In this document: piece by piece, positions 19,601 through 28,729 of the stretch | Position numbering within the stretch: the stretch's first letter is position 1 | How the letters are laid out: each line of letters opens with the position of its first letter | Assembly: GCA_029260215.1 (NCBI GenBank) | Contig: JAJDDQ010000014.1 | Coordinates: 1-64,000 of the forward strand | Direction: 5' to 3' | DNA: 64,000 nt | Origin: Phycisphaerae bacterium | GTDB lineage: Bacteria; Planctomycetota; Phycisphaerae; UBA1845 | Notes under the pieces: model-generated | Told to the model about the DNA's origin: nothing | The model's input: the letters and a program-made list of their open reading frames with translations, nothing else | The model's database searches: none | Translations under genes and position numbers: made by a program

Positions 19601-19689
19601 AGCAGGTGCTGCTGATCCTGATCAAGCCGAAGATTCTCATTCAATCTGAGGCTGAGCAGGAGGCGTTTCCGACCTTCAGCCAGAATTAG
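16633..19689 (+). CDS. Secretin (GspD/PilQ-like) with N-terminal TPR-like region
   Basis: This 1018-residue protein should form the outer-membrane pore of the cluster. The signal peptide (LFGFFALAMAGVPGVYAQ) is followed by helical TPR-like repeats (about 35-380), a secretin N-domain (about 440-640) and the secretin barrel (about 660-1010). Barrel landmarks are VAVESRFITVQSNYLEEMG, DGGTLLVGGQKLAQE and the VPILSKIPIFKRLYSS signature. The start is a GTG at 16633 with a strong AGGAGGT site at 16621-16627. Its N-domain resembles the stand-alone protein at 55864-56697. GspD is usually about 650 residues; the excess is the TPR region. Confidence 0.9.
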   Translation: MHPFSVPSRVVLFGFFALAMAGVPGVYAQTTGGEQLESAVQRFDEGDFAGAQHLLNQVDATTLSVEERATYDTYRQRAAHAVSMYQKAETDAEAASLAISEGRLDDARRLLRSVVDNEFAPEHTRAAASQELRGLGSGAVQASASPDDSPAGGPDMMQQRRNLRARVLTREADEAVSAGRYGEAERLYKSALQQVPGLPEAEDGLRRVADHDRVESGARELIDRYKERNVIQWQRTVTTFRSVEREIRQAVLSDDFAAARQAMLRARQVLESGKIAADPISRYKALVHDLEALGRYVEDEERRFNESEVSRQRQEARREHTGRQRRIRESKAARISAMMEEAIQHKNDGDYESAIKVLKQVRAVDRGNDNAKWMMSVLEDLWAFKQQRRVLHDRNRETQGVLMDVLESAIPWHEELNYPKNWNEIISRPTRRVPGTEGRSGVDPKLQSKLDQPMRIEFNGDPFDAVIERLADAGGVNISVDWGDLSAASIDPKSPVRLRLNHPVPMGTALREVLDQVSGAHTDLGYLPIEGVVKVATRDRLDRHVFEEVYDVKDLLMPIPNFDDAPSMDINDSLAFARAGDVRSTSSGQAIYPRGYGEYDAERVDEDANQLVSLIRQTIDPDSWRANNGTVGSITEINGQLVITQTPTGHGRIGGLLSKLREQRAIQVAVESRFITVQSNYLEEMGMDLDIILNAGNAGFDFLENPDNRGNTLFDPILGSRLLLPRSFSRVGFTPSTPGVGNALAASSANPLVQPFNAPGLVPQRGNSSGSGTPIPILNNILQITDPGGLTSDLPGSFAGNPTLQPAFSLFGSFLDNIQVDFLVRATQADSRTSLLTAPRLVLFNGQRAWVAVVNQQSFVSSLQPIVNATGQQPLVRTIETGAVLDAQVTVSSDKRYVTMTIRPSVGRLLGIQTFAFTSGANAGEGSFVQLPNISRQVIRTTVTVPDGGTLLVGGQKLAQEIDVESGVPILSKIPIFKRLYSSKTLVKDEQVLLILIKPKILIQSEAEQEAFPTFSQN

Positions 19690-19766
19690 TGCGTGGCCAA
19701 ACTTGATTGTGCGCGTTTTCGCTGTCCGCCCCTGCGCATCGGCGGGGGCGACTGTTGCGTGGGATT

Positions 19767-20711
19767 ATGCCGCCGTTTATCGCATACATTTTGGCGTTGC
19801 TTGCGGTCGCTCAGCCGCCAGCGAACCTGAAACCGAACTCAAAGGACCGCGATCGTGTCAAGGCGTACGCGCCGCACGTCCGCATCGATTGGGCCACTCG
19901 GCGCGTCGAGGTGGACGGCGAGATTGCGCTACGCGGGGGAATGCTCGAGCTATTCGCGTGTACTCCGCACACCCGTGAACATGAGAGCATCGTGGTCTCT
20001 CCCGCCCGCCCGTTGCACATTTACGAGGCCCTCGGACTTGTTGGGCTGTCGCCGGGGCACCCAATCAAATACGACGCAGTCAACGCTCGCTGGACGCCTG
20101 CCGACGGCGACGGCGTGCGGATCGAGGTCCGTTGGGAACAGGACGAAAAGCAACACACACGCGACATAGGCCAATGGATGCGCTCGTTGAAGACGGGCAA
20201 ATCCGTGCCGCCAAGTGTTTGGCGGTTTGCCGGGTCGATGCGTGACGAACGCGGCGAGTTCCTGGCGGACGGCGACGGCACGATTATCTGCGTGGTTGAT
20301 TTCGCCACGGCTTTGATCGCGTACGCGGAAAATAAGCCAGCTGACAACGACGCGCTGTGGGTGGAGGCGATGACGGAAAACATCCCACCGGTCGAAACGC
20401 GCGTGACACTTCTCTTCTCGGCGATGAGGCCTGAGGTATTCACATTTTCGCTGGGTGCGAACGGAAAAATATCCCTGAAACGCGACGGCGTGTCCATGAA
20501 GCGGCTCATCGAACGGCTCGTGAAATTCCAGAACGAACACGCTTTGATTAAAGTGGTCATCAAGGTTGGTCCGCAAACGTCGGAGCTTTCCCTCAAGCCA
20601 ATTCGGGATGCCATTCTCAAAAAAGTCCGTCGCGGCACTGACGTCGAGGTCTTGCGGGACGAATCCGTGCTTGACCAGCCAATTCAAAAACGCAATAGTG
20701 ACGAGCCATGA
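19767..20711 (+). CDS. YdjY-like secreted protein
   Basis: The product starts with a short signal peptide (PPFIAYILALLAVAQPP). It then has a domain resembling YdjY proteins of Planctomycetota: the IDWATRRVEVDGEIALRGGM region and a segment around HESIVVSPARPLHIYEALGLVGL fit the pattern of these roughly 150-residue domains. The C-terminal third resembles an ExbD/TolR-type periplasmic region (HALIKVVIKVGPQTS, IRDAILKKV), but no TolR membrane helix is present there. The ATG at 19767 is chosen because it places the hydrophobic segment at the terminus. Its TGA overlaps the next gene's ATG (ATGA). Function unknown. Confidence 0.55.
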   Translation: MPPFIAYILALLAVAQPPANLKPNSKDRDRVKAYAPHVRIDWATRRVEVDGEIALRGGMLELFACTPHTREHESIVVSPARPLHIYEALGLVGLSPGHPIKYDAVNARWTPADGDGVRIEVRWEQDEKQHTRDIGQWMRSLKTGKSVPPSVWRFAGSMRDERGEFLADGDGTIICVVDFATALIAYAENKPADNDALWVEAMTENIPPVETRVTLLFSAMRPEVFTFSLGANGKISLKRDGVSMKRLIERLVKFQNEHALIKVVIKVGPQTSELSLKPIRDAILKKVRRGTDVEVLRDESVLDQPIQKRNSDEP

Positions 20712-21751
20712 GAGCGAGCGCCGATCGCATGGAACCCGTCAAGACCGATCCCGAAACCGTTGATGACTCCGGAGCAATCCTGCAGCGCGGGCGGGATATC
20801 ATTCTTCGCGAAGTCGAGGCTGTCCGGACAGCCGCGGACAAACTGGACGGCGCGTTTGTGTCGGCTGTCCGTTTGATCCTCGCGTGTCGGGGCCGCGTCG
20901 CGGTGAGTGGTGTGGGAAAAGCCGGCGACGTAGGCAAGAAGATACAATCCACACTGGCCAGCACGGGTACGCCTTCATACGTATTACACCCCGTTGAATC
21001 GCTGCACGGCGATCTGGGCATGATTCAGCGCGAGGACATCGCCCTCATGCTGACCAAAAGCGGAGCAACGCAGGAACTGGCGCGCATGATTCCGCTGGTC
21101 TCCGCCTTCGGGTGCAAGGTGATCGTGGTGACCGCCAAGCCTCAGTCCGTCTGCGGCAAACTCGCCAACGTGGTCATCGACATCGGCAACGTGCCGGAAG
21201 CGTGCCCGCTGGGTATGGCCCCAAGTTCTTCGACGGCGGCGATGATGGCCGTCGGCGACGCACTGGCGTTGACCGTGATGGGCATCAAAAACATCGAGCC
21301 GGAGCAGTACGCAAAATATCATCCCGGCGGAGCGTTGGGGCGGAGCTTGATGCGCGTGCATGAAATCATGCGCGAAGGCCCCAATTGCCCGATCTGCCAC
21401 ATCAACGACACGCTCCAAGACTATGATCGCATTGTCCACGGCGCCCCCAAGCGGGCGGGGGCAGCCTCGGTCGTTGACGATGACGGCGTACTCGTGGGGT
21501 TTTTCACGCACGGCGACGTGTCGCGATTGCTGTCCGAGCCGGAGCATCCCGCCCGTCGCAGGATGGGCGACGTGATGACGCGCTCACCGAAGGTCATCCA
21601 CCGCGATGCCAAGGTGGCCGACGCCATCGCGATCATGCAGTCGTTGCGTATTGACGAGTTACCCGTGGTCGACGACGGGCGTCATGTTGTGGGCATGGTC
21701 GATATTCAGGATCTCCTCGCGTGCGGTTTCTCGGTGTTCGACGATGGATAA
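20708..21751 (+). CDS. kdsD: D-arabinose 5-phosphate isomerase, KdsD/KpsF type
   Basis: The enzyme converts ribulose 5-phosphate to arabinose 5-phosphate, the first step to Kdo. An SIS sugar-isomerase domain (about 35-215) shows [17 protein letters not shown]-like [19 protein letters not shown] and LTKSGATQE motifs. Two CBS domains follow (about 225-345). Length matches the family (about 320-330). It overlaps the YdjY-like gene by four bases and the glycosyltransferase gene by eight, so the three form a tightly coupled unit. A Kdo route fits the later kinase-like gene at 48031, though that link is only suggestive. Confidence 0.9.
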   Translation: MRASADRMEPVKTDPETVDDSGAILQRGRDIILREVEAVRTAADKLDGAFVSAVRLILACRGRVAVSGVGKAGDVGKKIQSTLASTGTPSYVLHPVESLHGDLGMIQREDIALMLTKSGATQELARMIPLVSAFGCKVIVVTAKPQSVCGKLANVVIDIGNVPEACPLGMAPSSSTAAMMAVGDALALTVMGIKNIEPEQYAKYHPGGALGRSLMRVHEIMREGPNCPICHINDTLQDYDRIVHGAPKRAGAASVVDDDGVLVGFFTHGDVSRLLSEPEHPARRRMGDVMTRSPKVIHRDAKVADAIAIMQSLRIDELPVVDDGRHVVGMVDIQDLLACGFSVFDDG

Positions 21752-22478
21752 ACCTCAATCGCCAAGTACATCGCCGTTGTGTCTGTCCGTTGTAATCCCC
21801 GTCTACAACGAGAAATCCACCCTGATGGATTTGATCGCGCGGGTCATCGCCATCGATGTCGGCATGGATCGCGAGATCGTGCTGGTTGATGACGGCAGCA
21901 CCGACGGCACGCGCGATCTGTATCCCGAGATCGAAAAAAAGTGGCCTGAGATTTCGTTCAAAATCAAGCTGCAATCGGTGAACAAGGGCAAAGGGGCTGC
22001 TCTGCGGGCGGGGTTCGCGTTGGCCACCGGCAACATCGTCATCATTCAGGACGCCGATCTGGAGTACGACCCCGCCGACTACCCGCGTCTGTTGGCCCCC
22101 ATCCTCGACGGTCGGGCCGACGTTGTCTTCGGCTCGCGGTTCGTCGGGTCGGAAGCCCATCGGGTGCTGTACTACTGGCACTATGTCGGCAACAAGCTGT
22201 TGACGTGGTTGTCCAACATGATGACCAACCTGAACCTGACGGACATGGAAACCTGCTACAAGGTGTATCGTCTGGACGCCCTGCGCTCGATGGACCTGGT
22301 CAGCGACGGGTTCAACATCGAGCCGGAAATGACCGCGAAAATCGCGCGCGGCAACTGGCGGATTTACGAAGTCGGCATCAGCTATGCGGGCCGATCGTAT
22401 GAAGAGGGCAAGAAGATCACATGGGTTGACGGTGTGCGCGCTCTTATCGCCATCCTGCGTTTTCGATTTATCGCGTAG
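21744..22478 (+). CDS. Family 2 glycosyltransferase, polyprenyl-phosphate type
   Basis: The 244-residue enzyme has a GT-A fold: nucleotide site [14 protein letters not shown], metal-binding [25 protein letters not shown] and FGSRFVG. These match dolichyl/undecaprenyl-phosphate mannosyl- or glucosyltransferases, which load a sugar onto a lipid carrier at the cytoplasmic face. There is no C-terminal membrane segment, unlike DpgS/ArnC-type proteins, so it is likely peripheral. The ATG at 21744 lies eight bases inside the end of the isomerase gene. Sugar specificity cannot be read. Confidence 0.85.
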   Translation: MDKPQSPSTSPLCLSVVIPVYNEKSTLMDLIARVIAIDVGMDREIVLVDDGSTDGTRDLYPEIEKKWPEISFKIKLQSVNKGKGAALRAGFALATGNIVIIQDADLEYDPADYPRLLAPILDGRADVVFGSRFVGSEAHRVLYYWHYVGNKLLTWLSNMMTNLNLTDMETCYKVYRLDALRSMDLVSDGFNIEPEMTAKIARGNWRIYEVGISYAGRSYEEGKKITWVDGVRALIAILRFRFIA

Positions 22479-22511
22479 AACCCTTGTACCTTCGAGCAAT
22501 TACTGTTCCGA

Positions 22512-22546
22512 CACCTGCATCCACCTCTGTGGGGGGGATGCAGGTG
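22512..22546. repeat. Strong hairpin between convergent genes
   Basis: A perfect 11-bp inverted repeat CACCTGCATCC/GGATGCAGGTG with a 13-base loop lies between the convergent glycosyltransferase and DUF1579 genes. There is no T-run, so it may be a palindromic repeat, a bidirectional RNA-stabilising hairpin, or both. Confidence 0.55.
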
Positions 22547-22604
22547 CCATCGCGTACTGTGTTCGCTGGCGCGCGCTGTGATTCCAACGCGCAAAGCAGC
22601 GCGG

Positions 22605-23195
22605 TTACTTCAGTTTGCTCGTTCCGGTCATTTCAAAATACTTGATCAGGCCCAGCGAGTCCGTTTCGCACCACGTCCACTCCATCGTGTCATCGTCGAT
22701 GAATCGCATCGTGCCTCTCTGGCCGCTCTTGTGTCCGTGGACCATGTCCCGGCCTTTCCCGCGCATGGTGAATGTCTCGGTCTCGGAGTTGTAAGTGGCA
22801 GTACCCGTGCCAACTCCGCCCCAATTGTCAAACCACCACGTGCGGTATTTCTTGGCATGGTCGTCCCAGGTCCAGACGCCCACGCCCGACATGGTGACCG
22901 TGCCGTCGGGCGTGATCATTGTGGAGTCCATTTTCTCGACCAGATACCTGCCGCCGAGCTCAAGTTTCGTTTCGCTGTTTCCCGAACCAACGATCTCACC
23001 GTCGGCTCCCATCATTTCGCTCGTGTACGTTGTGTGCCAACTGCCCACGAGATTCTTCAACTGGTCCATCTGAGCAGGGATGGCTTTTTGCCCGGCGGCC
23101 ATTTCAACCATGTTGAATTCCGGCGCTTTGCAGCCCACCGTCATCAACACCGCGCCCGCAGCTGCTACCAGTCGAAGGTCAATGAAGTACTTCAT
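22605..23195 (-). CDS. DUF1579-family lipoprotein
   Basis: The 196-residue product has a lipoprotein signal (AGAVLMTVGC, cysteine at about 22). It then shows the DUF1579 pattern: LKNLVGSWHTTYTSEM, LGGRYLVEKM, GVGVWTWDDHAKKYRTWWFD and TMRGKGRDMV. This family has a lipocalin-like beta barrel and no proven function. It is a single gene, with proS downstream in the same direction after 200 bases. Confidence 0.8.
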   Translation of the reverse strand: MKYFIDLRLVAAAGAVLMTVGCKAPEFNMVEMAAGQKAIPAQMDQLKNLVGSWHTTYTSEMMGADGEIVGSGNSETKLELGGRYLVEKMDSTMITPDGTVTMSGVGVWTWDDHAKKYRTWWFDNWGGVGTGTATYNSETETFTMRGKGRDMVHGHKSGQRGTMRFIDDDTMEWTWCETDSLGLIKYFEMTGTSKLK

Positions 23196-23339
23196 TCTGT
23201 TGACTCCTCAAGAAATGAAAATGTTTTCCATCGGCGCAATTTGCGCGCCATTTTACTATCCAGACCGTGTTGCGAGGAAGATATGCTAAATCTCTGCCCA
23301 GAGGAAGCCGCAATCGCGTGCGCAACCACCGTACCCGGC

Positions 23340-25055
23340 CTACGCGCTTGGGGCCAAGCTCGAAATCAACCTATCCACATGCCCGACGGCTGCGTCCGGG
23401 GCGACCTTGGCCACCTCGTCGCTGCTACGCGATTTGATCTCAACGATGCCGTCGCCCAACCCGCGCTTGCCCACCGTGACGCGCACGGGGACGCCGATCA
23501 AGTCGGCGTCTTTGAACTTGTGACCGGGGCGGGCGTCGCGATCGTCGAGCAAAACATCGACGCCGCTCGCCTCCAACGCATCGTGCAGTTTCGTCGCGGT
23601 CGCCATGACGTTCTCGTCGCGATGGTCCAGCGCGCAGATGAGCACCGAAAACGGTGCGATCCTGATCGGCCAAATGATGCCGCTCTCGTCGTGTGACGAC
23701 TCGATAGCGGCAGCCACAATGCGGTTCGCACCGATACCATAACACCCCATAACGAAAGACTTGGCTGAGCCGTTCTGGTCGAGGAACGTAGCCTTCATCG
23801 CGTCGGAATACTTCGTGCCCAGTTTGAACACGTGGCCTATCTCGATGCACTTTTCAAAAATGAGTGGCGAGCCGTTCGGAGCGCTGTCGCCTTCAACGGC
23901 ATAGCGAATGTCGCCGGTTTCTTTGATCTCGAAATCCCGCCCGGGGTTCACGCCGGTGATGTGATGCTCGGACTTATTCGCACCGGTGATCGCGTTGTGC
24001 ATAACCGTGACCGCCTGATCGACAATCACACGCGCCTCCAGCTTGACCGGCCCGGCGAACCCGACGTCCGCCCCCGTGAGTTTTTCGATCTGTTCCGGTG
24101 TGGCCGCCGCCAATCCGGAGACCTGCGACATGCGACGCAGCTTGGCTTCGTTGACTTCATGATCGCCGCGAACGAGGGCGACGAGAAGCCCGTCATCGTG
24201 CTGAAAGATGATCGTCTTGATCATCTGCTCCGGTTTGCAACCGAGGAGCTTTGAAACCTGTTCAATGCTCGTCACGTTGGGCGTGTGTACCTCGCTGATT
24301 TCGTTCTGCGCGTCGCAACCCGCATCGGCGATGGGCAACATCTCCGCGCGTTCGACGTTGGCAGCGTACGAACCGTCCTCGGCGCGAACGAGATAGTCCT
24401 CGCCCGCATCGGTGCGCACCATGAACTCGTGCGATGCGTCGCCGCCGATGGGGCCTGAGTCCGCCTCCACCGCGATGTACGGCAGGCCGCAGCGACCGAA
24501 AATGCGACAGTAGGCCTCGTACATTTTCGTGTAGCTCGTATCGAGGCCGGCTTTGTCCGTGTCGAATGAGTAGGCGTCCTTCATCAGGAATTCGCGTGTG
24601 CGCAGGACGCCGCTCTTGGGCCTGTGCTCATCGCGAAATTTGGTTTGAATTTGAAAAAGGTTGATCGGCAACTGCTTGTAGCTGTTGATGTACGCTCGGG
24701 CGATGTCGGTGACGATCTCCTCGTGCGTCGGACCCAGAACCGTACCCCGCCGCCAAGGCTGATCCGGCAGGTGAATGAGCGTCGAGCCCATAGTCTCCAC
24801 GCGGCCGGTTTCTTCCCAAAGCTCGATGGGGTGCATCGCGGGCATGTTCAGTTCGATACCGCCCGCCCGGTTCATCTCCTCGCGGATGATGGCCGTCACC
24901 TTTTGCAGAACGCGATAGCCCAGCGGGAGATACGCATAAGCGCCAGCCACCGTCTGCCGCAGCATGCCCGCACGAATCATCAACACGTGAGAGGGGACGA
25001 CCGCGTCGTGCGGCGTTTCCTTCACGGTCGGAATGAAAAATTTGCTCCAGAACAT
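23340..25055 (-). CDS. proS: Prolyl-tRNA synthetase, bacterial long form
   Basis: The enzyme charges tRNA-Pro. Class II motifs are clear: motif 2 region FQIQTKFRDEHRPKSGVLRTR with REFLMKDAYSFD, and motif 3 GCYGIGANRIVAAAIE. The insertion (INS) editing domain lies between (about 225-380, SKLLGCKPEQMIKTIIF onward), and the anticodon-binding domain is at the C-terminus (DVLLDDRDARPGHKFKDADL). At 571 residues it matches the family. I take the ATG at 25055 (MFWSKFFIPTVKETP), since ProS proteins begin near this sequence; the frame is open to 25115. Confidence 0.96.
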   Translation of the reverse strand: MFWSKFFIPTVKETPHDAVVPSHVLMIRAGMLRQTVAGAYAYLPLGYRVLQKVTAIIREEMNRAGGIELNMPAMHPIELWEETGRVETMGSTLIHLPDQPWRRGTVLGPTHEEIVTDIARAYINSYKQLPINLFQIQTKFRDEHRPKSGVLRTREFLMKDAYSFDTDKAGLDTSYTKMYEAYCRIFGRCGLPYIAVEADSGPIGGDASHEFMVRTDAGEDYLVRAEDGSYAANVERAEMLPIADAGCDAQNEISEVHTPNVTSIEQVSKLLGCKPEQMIKTIIFQHDDGLLVALVRGDHEVNEAKLRRMSQVSGLAAATPEQIEKLTGADVGFAGPVKLEARVIVDQAVTVMHNAITGANKSEHHITGVNPGRDFEIKETGDIRYAVEGDSAPNGSPLIFEKCIEIGHVFKLGTKYSDAMKATFLDQNGSAKSFVMGCYGIGANRIVAAAIESSHDESGIIWPIRIAPFSVLICALDHRDENVMATATKLHDALEASGVDVLLDDRDARPGHKFKDADLIGVPVRVTVGKRGLGDGIVEIKSRSSDEVAKVAPDAAVGHVDRLISSLAPSA

Positions 25056-25296
25056 GCGGAAAGGTTTAGCGGGAACCGGCTTGGAATGCAATGCCAGCCA
25101 ATCAGATCGGGACAAACAGGCGAAACGCTCCGCCCGCCGCTCGTGGATATTGAACTATCACCCTGTTCAAGAACGCGGGTCTTCTGTGTGGCACCGGTTT
25201 TCAACCGGTGCAAGCGGTCATGTTCCACGCGGTGTCGGATTCCTCACCCGCGGAATCACGGGTGGGAAAACCGTACCGCATTGCGTCTTTGGCGTA
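25056..25296. repeat. Repeat-rich intergenic spacer
   Basis: No gene is seen. A palindrome GCACCGGTT-TTC-AACCGGTGC lies at 25191-25211, and a weaker inverted pair (CACCCGCGG/..CACGGGTGG) near 25248-25266 follows. These look like family-specific intergenic palindromes. The next minus-strand gene ends at 25297. Confidence 0.5.
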
Positions 25297-27570
25297 CTAA
25301 CCAGCGCTGCTGACCAACGCCTTTTTCTCAACCGCAGCCTCGAATCGCTTCAGCGCGTTTTGAAGATCCTCGCGCGTAGGATCACCGGACTGAGCGATGG
25401 CCTTCTTTTCGAATTCGACAGCCGCTTCCGCGTCGCCCGTCTCGAACTTCGCGAGGGCGAGCGTGTCCAGGTACGCCCAATTCCGGTAATCGGTAAGCTC
25501 GTTGGAGCGTGTCGAAAAGCGTGATGCGATATCAGCGTATGCGCCACCGTAGCGTTTCTCTGTCAGGATGGTCCATGCGATACGATTCAGTTCGTTGGCG
25601 TCACGTTCGACGGCTTTGAACAGCGCATCGGCCGCCTTGCGCGCTGCCACCGCATCTTTCTTGCCCACAGCCAGCACTTCAAAACTCTTGCGCATCATGC
25701 GCACGTCACCGGGATGTTTTTCCAGCGACCGTTCGATGGCTTTGGCTGCTCCATTCCAGTCGCCTTCTCGCTTGGCAACGGAGATGCGTCGGTGCGTCGT
25801 TTCGCGCTCGCGTTCCTCGGCGATGCGCTTGGCCAACAGGTCGCCGATCTTTGGAATACCCGACACGCCGACAGAAAAATGGAATTCGTTGTCGCCGTGC
25901 TCGACGGTCACCGCCGCCACCGTGTCGGTGAGGCGATCGAGGTAGGGAGCCAGCTCGGCTGCCTCGCCCGCCGGCATGAAGTTTTTGGCGATGGCGGCAC
26001 ACCGGCCCGCGTGTACGAAGACAGCCTTCGTGCAATCAGGGCTTAACTTGGCGATGCGATTCGCGAATGCTTTGTCGTCAAGCACGGATTGTCCGTTGCG
26101 TTTGGCCTGCACGGATCGCCCGATGGCATCCTTGGTCGTCGAGACGATCACGTCGTTGCCGACGGTCGTGAAGTAAACGGCTGCATGCCCGGGAAATTCA
26201 AATCGCCGCACTTGTGTTTCGTTCAGTGTCACACGTTCGCCTTCGACGGCTCCGACGCCGCTCGCGAGGCTTGCGATACCCAGTATCTGAGTCCACAGCG
26301 CCTCGGACTTAGCCGGGTTGTTTACGGCAATGACCAATCCGACATCCGGCACGCCAGGCCAGGGCGTTTCCCCCGACGGCGGCAATGCGAACAAGGCGAC
26401 GCTGGTCATGTTGGCGAAAATCTCGCGCCCAATATCGAGCATTGAAATCGGCGGCGGCTGATCACCGTTCATCTCCCCGGCGGTCGCATTACGCGACGGC
26501 GGCTCGTTCAGAGCGCCGATGCTGAAGGCGATCGCGCCCGCCGGCACACTGCGCAGCGTTTCACGATCAATGGCGGCGGTGCGCAGAAAATTGAACGCGA
26601 CCGACCGATGCCCCTCGTCGAGACGCAGCGTAAGGTCCAAAGAAATGTCATCGCCGCCGACGCGAAATTGGCCGTTGAGCGATTGAAGACTGTCGAAATC
26701 CAGCAGCGCGTCCGCAAGGGCCATCTCCTGCGGATCGGACTGCGACGCGATCATACCTTTGACCATCGGCATCAATGCTTTGGCGTTGATCATGAAGTAG
26801 GCCAACGCATCGTCGCGCGAACCAGCCGGCCCGGCGATCGCGGGTGTGTCCGCCAGCGACGTGGTCAGCTCGCCCTTCAGCCGGCGGACCACCTGTATGA
26901 TTTGCGACCGTTCGGTGCTCGCGATCACCAGACGCGATGTAAGCGTGACGAAGACTTTTCCTTCGACGTTGTACGTGGCGTAACCCTGGACCGGTTTTGC
27001 CGGTTGCGCGGCGATGGGCAGACCCGTCTCAATGGCTCCACGGATGATCTCCATGTCCCCGTGGTGAAACACCAGAACGCCCGACGGCACTTGCTTTATC
27101 GGGTTAAACCCGGTCAGCGCGACCGCCGCCCCGCGAATACCCAGCAGCCCTTCTATCAGCGCCGGGCTGACCGCGATGCGTGGATCGCCAAGATCGCCAG
27201 CCGTCGCATCCTCCCCGAGCAGCCCCAGTTGATGCAAAATTTTCTTGACCTGTTCGCCGGGGCTGGAAAGCTCGACATAGGCGAGCGCGTTCGGCGGCAT
27301 GAGGCGGGCGAAATCGCTGCTGGCCAACTCCTCGCGTACCGCAGCCAGCCGGACTTCAGCCAGCGCGCGAATCTCCGCGTGGACCGCCCGGTCTCCGACG
27401 ACATCTTCATACAGGTTTTCCGCCTGCTGATAATCGCGCTCAGCCTGCTCCGCGTAGTAGGCATGGTAAAATGCACCGGCTTCCCGTTCGATGCCTGACG
27501 CGCGATCCACCGCGACGACCAGTACCATCGCCACCGACCCCAAAACGGCGTAAAACCTTGTTAAGAACAT
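25297..27570 (-). CDS. Large secreted protein of unknown function (DUF3352-like)
   Basis: I do not recognise a defined function. A signal-like N-terminus (FYAVLGSVAMVLVVAVDRASG) precedes about 720 residues. The pattern LMPPNALAYVELSSPGEQVKKIL, then alternating strands with repeated AVxxVxxGxxE segments, resembles DUF3352-type surface proteins of Planctomycetota and cyanobacteria. The C-terminal 200 residues are helical and TPR-like (GDWNGAAKAIERSLEKHPGDVR, AVAARKAADALFKAVERDANE). It is probably exported and structural or binding. Confidence 0.55.
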   Translation of the reverse strand: MFLTRFYAVLGSVAMVLVVAVDRASGIEREAGAFYHAYYAEQAERDYQQAENLYEDVVGDRAVHAEIRALAEVRLAAVREELASSDFARLMPPNALAYVELSSPGEQVKKILHQLGLLGEDATAGDLGDPRIAVSPALIEGLLGIRGAAVALTGFNPIKQVPSGVLVFHHGDMEIIRGAIETGLPIAAQPAKPVQGYATYNVEGKVFVTLTSRLVIASTERSQIIQVVRRLKGELTTSLADTPAIAGPAGSRDDALAYFMINAKALMPMVKGMIASQSDPQEMALADALLDFDSLQSLNGQFRVGGDDISLDLTLRLDEGHRSVAFNFLRTAAIDRETLRSVPAGAIAFSIGALNEPPSRNATAGEMNGDQPPPISMLDIGREIFANMTSVALFALPPSGETPWPGVPDVGLVIAVNNPAKSEALWTQILGIASLASGVGAVEGERVTLNETQVRRFEFPGHAAVYFTTVGNDVIVSTTKDAIGRSVQAKRNGQSVLDDKAFANRIAKLSPDCTKAVFVHAGRCAAIAKNFMPAGEAAELAPYLDRLTDTVAAVTVEHGDNEFHFSVGVSGIPKIGDLLAKRIAEERERETTHRRISVAKREGDWNGAAKAIERSLEKHPGDVRMMRKSFEVLAVGKKDAVAARKAADALFKAVERDANELNRIAWTILTEKRYGGAYADIASRFSTRSNELTDYRNWAYLDTLALAKFETGDAEAAVEFEKKAIAQSGDPTREDLQNALKRFEAAVEKKALVSSAG

Positions 27571-27766
27571 AGTTGCGTCTCCTGTGATTCGATTTCGCCC
27601 AGCCGTCGCGATCCACGCGGACCCCGCATGGAAGACCGTGGCCGCCCGATGACTATTCGGGGCTCGCCAGCGGATATTCGCACGGCGGCGTGCTTTCTGA
27701 CAAATCTCCCGACGGCTCGTTAGGCCAACATCGTTCGATTCGCCCCGAATTTGCGTTGCAGGAGAT

Positions 27767-28033
27767 TCAGCAGTCGAGCGAGCGTTTCAGACGCTCCCGA
27801 GATTCGTCGGAGAGTTGGCCTATTGGGGAATCGTCGGCCAGACGCGATACGGCTGTGCTTAGAATGGCCAACTGCTTTTTGTAACGTCGGCAGGCGGAGC
27901 AATAGAGGAGGTGCAGGCGCAGGGCAAACCGCTTCCCAGGGGGCAGAGCCTGATCCGCCGAGGCGGAAATGAGGGCGGCCATATCGCGACAGGGCAGGTT
28001 CAATACGCGAAACCAGTCAATGATCCTACTCAT
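27767..28033 (-). CDS. Zinc-finger anti-sigma-like protein (zf-HC2 type)
   Basis: The 88-residue protein carries an early cysteine (NLPCRDMAALISASAD) followed by H-LLY-C-SA-C, the HxxxCxxC pattern of zinc-binding anti-sigma domains (ZAS). No membrane segment is present, so it would be cytoplasmic like RsrA. It lies 105 bases downstream of the ECF sigma gene on the same strand, the usual place for the cognate regulator. In RsrA-like proteins thiol oxidation releases zinc and frees sigma; whether that holds here is inference. The small size is normal for this group. Confidence 0.78.
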   Translation of the reverse strand: MSRIIDWFRVLNLPCRDMAALISASADQALPPGKRFALRLHLLYCSACRRYKKQLAILSTAVSRLADDSPIGQLSDESRERLKRSLDC

Positions 28034-28138
28034 ATTTCAGGTTCCGCTTTTTTCCTTTCGCATTCGGTTTTTCCGACCGCGTCGCCGCCGACTACGGTCC
28101 GATGGGCGGCTGAGCCATTCGCCCTATTTTAGCCCATC

Positions 28139-28729
28139 TTAGCGGTTTTTGTCCGTTCCGAACCAGTTTATTTCGAGGCACCTTCGCAAATGCATCCTCG
28201 CCCGATGGAGTTGCGTCCACAGATTCGTCGGCGTCAGGTGCAAAATCTTACAAACTTCCTCGCCGGAAATGCCCTCGATCTCGCGAAGCGTGAAGGCGTC
28301 GGCCATCGTTTCAGGCAGATTTTGCAGACAATTGAACAAAACGCCCCGAAATTCGTCGCTTTCCAAGGCACGATCGACGTCGGGCCACGATTTCGGACCG
28401 TCGCGCCAGAGACCGTTTCCGGCAAACGTGTCCGATTCCAGGGCATCGATGTCGGATAATGTCTGCGTAGCTCGCTCCCGTCCAGCTTGACGATAATGGT
28501 CGGCGATTTTGTGCTTGAGGATACCGATGAGCCAGGTTCGCTCCGCCGATCGGCCTGAGAAGGACTGCGGGTTACGCAAGGCGGCGGCGAAGGTCTCCTG
28601 CAGGAGTTCCTCCGCCCGTTCGGGCAAACGGACACGCAGCAGCGCGAACCGGTACATAGCCTCCGCATGCTGATCGACCCACTCGGCTGGGTTGGCTGCC
28701 TTGTTCCTGTCACTGGCGGATTCAGCCAT
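28139..28729 (-). CDS. ECF-family RNA polymerase sigma factor
   Basis: The protein (about 197 residues from the ATG at 28729) has sigma region 2 (MYRFALLRVRLPERAEELLQ, then SAERTWLIGILKHKIADHYR). After a linker comes region 4, with a helix-turn-helix (LPETMADAFTLREIEGISGE, EVCKILHLTPTNLWTQLHRAR). Regions 1 and 3 are absent, as in ECF factors. The frame is open to 28819, but the extra 30 residues are not sigma-like. It is followed by a zinc-finger anti-sigma-like gene and is divergent from the probable selenoprotein gene at 28867, with 137 bases between. Confidence 0.92.
   Translation of the reverse strand: MAESASDRNKAANPAEWVDQHAEAMYRFALLRVRLPERAEELLQETFAAALRNPQSFSGRSAERTWLIGILKHKIADHYRQAGRERATQTLSDIDALESDTFAGNGLWRDGPKSWPDVDRALESDEFRGVLFNCLQNLPETMADAFTLREIEGISGEEVCKILHLTPTNLWTQLHRARMHLRRCLEINWFGTDKNR

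Noticed and set aside
25297-27570. Plus-strand frames across 25568-27498 as genes
   Set aside because: These long frames are antisense to a gene with clear signal peptide and protein-like composition; their arginine/alanine-rich translations lack family features, as expected of shadows in GC-rich DNA.
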